From assembly GCA_029582155.1 (NCBI GenBank), contig CM055906.1, positions 16,081,828 to 16,145,827 on the forward strand: a stretch of DNA of 64,000 nucleotides, written 5' to 3'. This document shows positions 58,776 through 64,000 of this stretch, piece after piece. Position 1 is the first letter of the stretch, and the number at the start of each line of letters is the position of its first letter. The stretch is from Panopea generosa (taxonomy: Eukaryota; Mollusca; Bivalvia; Adapedonta; Hiatellidae). The translations under genes were made by a program, and so were the position numbers. The notes beneath the pieces are model-generated. The model searched no databases. It was not told where the DNA came from and saw nothing but the letters and a program-made list of their open reading frames with translations.

Positions 58776-61659
58776 TTATTCTTTTATCCATACAACTGGC
58801 AAATTCATTTGTATACGAATGTGGTCCTGAAGTATTTGAATTAATTTTTCGCGCTTCCTCACTTTTGTTTTCACGCCTAACGTTTTAAGTGTTTCCTTTA
58901 GTTCTTTGTCGGACATAAGTTCTGTGTAATTTGGTCCCGTAAGTGTGTTCAATTTTAAATATTTCATGTTTACTTCTTCAATTTCATAATTTATGTGTTT
59001 CCGTTTATTTTTGTATGTTTCACTTTTTCCTGTTGTTCAATATTCGGCGTTTTGTGTAGTTTTGTTTTTCTCGTTCACAGTGATGGCCAAATAAATATTC
59101 CAGCCTCTTTCGCGTGGTTAATTCGTCAACGGTATGATTAAACTTATTTGATCGTTTGTGATGTATGGTTTTAAGTTCGTCATTTATCTTCTCTATACCC
59201 TGTCCACTGAACTGACTCAATCCTCCTTCATTGTTCACAAATTTTGGGACATGGTATAAGAGACTGCATATTAGGTGTTATCTTATCATAACCTAATCTG
59301 CCTTTACTCGACAGCGAAGAAAATAATGTAACCCACTTCTTAATTTCATTAAATATGTCCTGTTTGGTTATTTCACTGGTTTTACTAATTTCGTTGAGTA
59401 TATGTCGGAACTGACGCCATAAATTTATCACATCTTCGTGTGTATCGTTTGTTATAACGAAGAACAATTTATCAGGTAAATGTTTCAATAATAATTTGTA
59501 GCTACCACCAGTTAACGATGTCCATTGAATTTCCCCGGATACCTTGTCCCTCCGGATGCGGAATAGAACACCGTACTTTCTTATTTTCAACGCTAACTAG
59601 TCAACATGATGCTGCTTTTCATTTAACACTTGTAGTTTAGAATCCTGTTGTTGACGGTTTTTTAATAGAACGTCACATATTCTTAACATTAAATGTAACT
59701 CATCGGGTATGACTTTAGATGGGTCTATGTTAACTAACGGTGTTTTTTTTTTAGAACCATATCTATTGACACATGCATTTTTACACAACGATTCGTGGGT
59801 ATGGACTATTTCTGGACTCTCTTAAAAGTCTGATGGTTTCGATGTGTCCGTTCGTTCCGATTTGTGCTAGTGACACCACGGACATGCGTAATTCGCAGTT
59901 TCTCCATTTAGCCCGAGAAAAATCTGTACAAACTTCATGTCGCCGCTAAAGTAAATGTCTAAATCATATTTGATGTCATTTGAAACTAATAATTTGCTTT
60001 TAATCAGCTCGTTAAATTCCGAGATAACAGGATTTGCACATACGCGCAAGTCTTCGTACGACTCTTTACATTTAGATATCCCAATAACCTTTATTTTGTT
60101 GGTAGCAGAATTGCACTTATCGATAACCGGAAAACTAAGTGAAAGGGTCACGAAACTCGACATTCTACTGATTTTGGCACCGTCTCCCGAAAGTTTCACT
60201 TTAATTGGATCGTCGTTTTTGAGATTGCTGGTTTGAATGTAAGTCGAAATCTCTTCCTTAATACTAACATACGCTCCCGGTATGTTACCTAAACTTCTTT
60301 CTATGTGAAATAATTTATTTAAATCAGAGCGTTGTTGAACGATTAAATGCTTTCTGGGTAGATCAATCTCAAGCATAGACAATTCATAATAGGCCGCGTT
60401 ACTTATAGAAAATGTGTCTAATATGAATACTAAATCCTCAATTTGTTGTTTTTCCTGCTCTTCTATGTTGCTGTAGGAAGAGTTCAAATTTACCGATACA
60501 ACGTCACCCGTTTTTGTTTCGCATTTTAAGGATTTGGGTAATAACCCAAATGTATCCGCAAACCACAACGCCTTTTCTGCTTCAGATTTGAATGAACGCA
60601 ATAGCCGTGGTGTATTTGTGTTTTTTTTTAGAATGGTGACCCAGATTCGATTCCATTTCATGTATATAGTTCAGTATATAAATATTTTGATTTTCAAGTA
60701 GTTCGTTTTGGTCACTATTTGATTTCATTTCTCCTCGTTAAGCTTAACCTCGTAGAATTTTACAAGATCACAGAGGAGATCTTTATTGCCTTTTGTAAGA
60801 TAACTGACTTTTTCGCTTAAAAACTCATTCGCTTTTTGACATACTGTTCATCAATCACAAGTTGGTTGTTTTCAGAAGTCAAGACAGTCCGTTTTGATTG
60901 GAGATCTCGAATTGAATTATACAAATCTGATTGTTTCTTAAAAAGTTCTAACTTTTTTTGGCTTAAATTCTCGACAGTTTTTGATAAATAGCGACAGTTA
61001 AAAATTTCGTTCTCGTAGACACCTACGTTAACCAATTCTTTCAAAAATATATTTCGTTTTCTACCATTTCTGAATTTTGTTTTGAGTTGACTTTTAACGC
61101 GGTAACATAATGCCTTAAATCTACTCTCAAGACATTCTGATGGTAACAATTGAAAGTCTACCAACTGTGAGTATATAATGTCAATATAGGACAAGTTTGT
61201 TTTATTTTGTGCAAAATAAACATCTCTTTAGAAGTTTTTGGCAATATGGATGGAAAGTGTACAGCAAACGACCTTTGTAGCGATGGAGAAACATTGTTGA
61301 TTGAAATTGTGTCCTTAAATTTTAAAGCTTCTATTTTGCATATATTGTCCGACATTTTGTATCTAAAATGGTCTTATCGCAAGTAATAACACACTTTTCA
61401 TAGATTGATGTTGCTCTTTTAAGCTATTTCCGATTCGTATATATTTACATCTATTTATCAATCTGGGCGTAACTCTAAAGAGAAAACACACACGAGTGCC
61501 ACGACCAGTGGCTTTTAGCTTGTAGAACCAGTTGCCACATAAACCGAGCTTATTTAACATAGTATCGTTCTCAACAAGTACTGATTCATCTGTATTTAAC
61601 AAAAAGCGGTGAATGTCCAACTCAAGATTAAACACAACTTTGGTTGATCTTGTTAACAA
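58776..61659 (-). pseudogene. RAG1/Transib-type transposase relic
   Basis: Read from 61659 down, the segments are 61659-61363, 61355-61158, 61194-60817 (coiled-coil-like, Lys/Glu-rich), 60661-59867, 59788-59597, 59590-59228, 59238-59020 and 58967-58776, with frameshifts or stops between them. The 264-codon segment has VKLSGDGAKISR (D160), YFSGDMKFVQIFLGL (D241) and ANYACPWC (C260, C263), so the second Asp lies 19 residues before the first Cys. Later come PSKVIPDELHLMLRICDVLL and, across a shift near 59250, HVPKFVNNEGG to FSGQGIEKIND, where the His lies 20 residues before the Glu. Both spacings equal those of RAG1 (D708-C727, H942-E962). The last segment resembles a SAP-type DNA-binding helix pair. 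I infer a DDE transposase of or near the RAG1/Transib group. It cannot be expressed intact. Terminal repeats were not found. Confidence 0.6.
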
Positions 61660-61679
61660 TCGCTGTTGAATCCAGCTTC

Positions 61680-61860
61680 AAACTACAAGGCCGCGGTCTC
61701 TAACCTGACAGGATCTACCAGTGGGTTGAGATAGTTGTCGGTAGTTATGGAAGGCAAGTGGTTAGGTGGCTCCCATGTGGACTCATTTCTGTGAAAACCC
61801 GACCACTTAACCAAGAATCTTCTACCCTGCAGTGATAATGAACTGATACTTTTAAATGGT
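61680..61860 (+). repeat. Possible SINE (tRNA-like head)
   Basis: GGCCGCGGTCTCTAACCTGA and GATCTACCAGTGGGTTGAGA look like the anticodon and T arms of a leucine/serine-type tRNA. A non-tRNA body follows, with GTGGTTAGGTGGCTCCCATG. It is the only copy in the window and is weakly supported. Confidence 0.3.
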
Positions 61861-62689
61861 TCAATTTAAATATTGTATAACTTTAATAATACGCATTAGT
61901 GTCTGAGCTAACGGGACAAGCGCACTGATATTCATATTATATTTAATATTTATGTTGTTTTTAAATAATATTAATAGTTATATACTTATGTACAACTGTA
62001 TTTGAAACAGACACCTTTATATTCATGTACATGTGTTGTAATGAAGCCTAAAACGGTATTCATTTTTAAGTACGTCGTGTTATAATATCATAAGATTTTG
62101 TTGTTACAAGAGATTGATATGTGTTGCATACCACTTACACGAGAGGCTGTATTTTTTAAAAGTTAAACTCGAACTTAAAACATAACGTAAGTTAACCAAA
62201 ACATGTAATTGATAAAAAAATCGCATGATTGATGAAAGCACAAATTTCTAGAAAAAATGCTAACATTTCTTTTTATAAATAAAATCCGATCTAAAATCTG
62301 TTGATAAAATTTGAATTTGTTGATTTAAATCAATCCTAATCAATTGCTCATTTTAAAAAACGAACAACAAACTTGTGTTGAAATATAATTACCCAATTAC
62401 CTTCTAGCAGACTGTATTATCAGAGACATATATATTACATTTAATCTTTATTTCAGTCTCATCTATGGACATCGCAATAACAATAACATTAATATTATAC
62501 AATTTATGTACATAGCCATTCAAATATATGAATAACAAGAGACTATCACACAATGCAAAATACAATTATTTATTCACATTACAAGACTATGCGTAACGCT
62601 GCAAATCGATTGATTAAAAAAGTATTAAGATAAACAACATTTTAAAATTCTGACAAAAAAAAAGCACTAATGCGCAATATAAAAAATAT
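61861..62689. other. Unassigned AT-rich sequence
   Basis: I see no gene, array or element end in this stretch. Confidence 0.4.
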
Positions 62690-63095
62690 CTTAAAGTATC
62701 GATCATCCCCTCTGGTCAGATCAGAAAAGAACTGATTTGCAGCATACACATAGGAGTTGATAATAAGGTTACATATTATACATAAAAAAATGCATTATTT
62801 ACAGAGGTAAAATGCACGTCTTTGTAATATGTTAAAACAGGTTTTGGCACAAACACGAATCAAAGAAAAGTGGAAAAATAAGAATACTGTCTTATCAACA
62901 TTTGACAAATTATTAAAATTATCATTAATTGTAGCTGCTTTTTCATATAAAATATTTCTAAGATCATTATAAAGATGACATTCTAAAATAACATGACTTT
63001 CATCTTCCACTGTGTTACAAAAGGGACATTTTCTATCTTCTAATTTGAGATTGTCATATCTACCGATCTCAATTCTTATTGGGGCAACACCACAA
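62690..63095 (-). pseudogene. LINE 3' coding relic
   Basis: On the minus strand the frame reads APIRIEIGRYDNLKLEDRKC, PFCNTVEDESHVILECHLYN and ends KTCFNILQRRAFYLCK with a stop at 62795. The RIExGRY, CPFC and DESHVILEC order is the zinc-knuckle-like C-terminal tail of molluscan LINE reverse transcriptases. Only the last 90 or so codons remain; the catalytic domain is absent upstream. It is related in type to the relic at 40740-41190. Confidence 0.7.
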
Positions 63096-64000
63096 CAAAC
63101 TTACTAAAAGCAGACCTGTGCTATAAAATTAATAGTTTTACAATAATTTTCAACTTTAAAATGATATGCTTATTATGCTGTTTTAACATAAGTATGTTTT
63201 ATTTACATAATTATCAACCAATTAATATACCACCCGCAAAGTGTTATTTTCCGCATTGTTTTCATTAAACGTGTGATGGTGTTTTGGTTTTGATACAATA
63301 AAGTATCTCAATTATACATATTCTTTAATCATTTTTCTTTTCATGTCCACTGAATAATTTCATAACAAAGGTATTAAAATATAAATTTGTGCGATGTTTA
63401 CGATTACATAAGAAATATATTTAAATTTGAACGTTTTTTGAAGGTTTTTAGTTAAAAATATGAAATTAATATAAAGCTTTGCTTTACAATATTTATAGGT
63501 AAAAGACATAAAACAAAACAACACACTTTGAAACTATACACAACTTTCAATATCACCATGTGTTTACAGTAATTCGGCGCTGACCGGCAACAGCTGCATG
63601 GGGTTCAGTAATACGCTATATTGGGTACAAAATAGTACGCTGTTTTGGTTATACGGAAAATAAATCAGACTTACATTTTATCTCATTTTCAAATCAAAAT
63701 GGAAGCAAAATGCAATTAATATATATATTTTTTTATATTTAAATATCATTGTGAAGATAATTTCATTTGCAATAAACGTATACGTTGTAATAGGTTAGCA
63801 AAAATCACAACTAAGGTTTATAAGACATTAAAAGTGGCCGAAAACGTGTATTGAATATTTTTTATATTGAACATATAAGGAGCATAAATGCTGTTATAAA
63901 ATTAAAAAATGAAGCAAGAGGGCATCAACTTATTTAAATTTTTATTTATCATAATAAAGGTTATACTTTTAACTTAATGACTAGACGTTGTAATAGGTTG
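63096..64000. other. Unassigned AT-rich sequence
   Basis: I see nothing recognisable. CGTTGTAATAGGTTAG occurs at 63783-63798 and again as CGTTGTAATAGGTTG at the window edge (63986-64000), perhaps ends of a small repeat cut off by the window. Confidence 0.35.

Overview
This is AT-rich, intron-containing animal DNA, almost certainly from a marine or freshwater mollusc, probably a bivalve. The reasons are spliceosomal introns with GT..AG ends, a nuclear gene for a mitochondrial enzyme, many tRNA-derived SINEs of the type common in bivalves, TTAA-flanked MITEs, Tc1/mariner relics, LINE relics and long minisatellite arrays. I could not identify the species.

Only one host protein gene is well supported: METAP1D, the mitochondrial type 1D methionine aminopeptidase, on the + strand. 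Its seven coding exons lie between 29346 and 41388 and join in phase to 317 codons. All five metal ligands and both active-site histidines are present. Its introns are repeat traps: intron 4 is mostly a 47-bp tandem array that ends 12 bp before exon 5; intron 5 holds a dead Tc1-like transposase and expanded SINEs; intron 6 holds a 29-bp array, a 59-bp triplet, a 45-bp array and a LINE relic.

Layout. 0-5 kb: SINEs, two of them swollen by internal tandem copies, and a palindromic MITE. 5-6.2 kb: nothing clear. 6.2-8.7 kb: a decayed element with inverted ends encoding a PIN/FEN-like protein (- strand). 8.8-18.6 kb: a 9.8-kb satellite of 59/60-bp units, most with an ATGCAAAT octamer. 18.9-26 kb: a SINE with perfect target duplications, a LINE relic and TTAA MITEs. 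26.1-28.5 kb: a second decayed transposon (- strand) with 18-bp terminal inverted repeats. 29.3-41.4 kb: METAP1D. 41.4-48.3 kb: MITEs, SINEs, two 27-bp arrays and one weak candidate terminal exon. 49.5-50.7 kb: a mariner relic. 54.5-55 kb: a foldback TTAA MITE. 58.8-61.7 kb: a broken transposase gene (- strand) whose acidic, CxxC and His-Glu spacings match the RAG1/Transib catalytic core. 62.7-63.1 kb: a LINE 3' relic.

The genes do not form a pathway. The main themes are a single housekeeping gene in a sea of mobile DNA, and repeated birth of tandem arrays from SINE heads and from intron/acceptor-like sequence. Nearly all long open frames in the arrays exist only because the repeat unit is a multiple of three and lacks stops.
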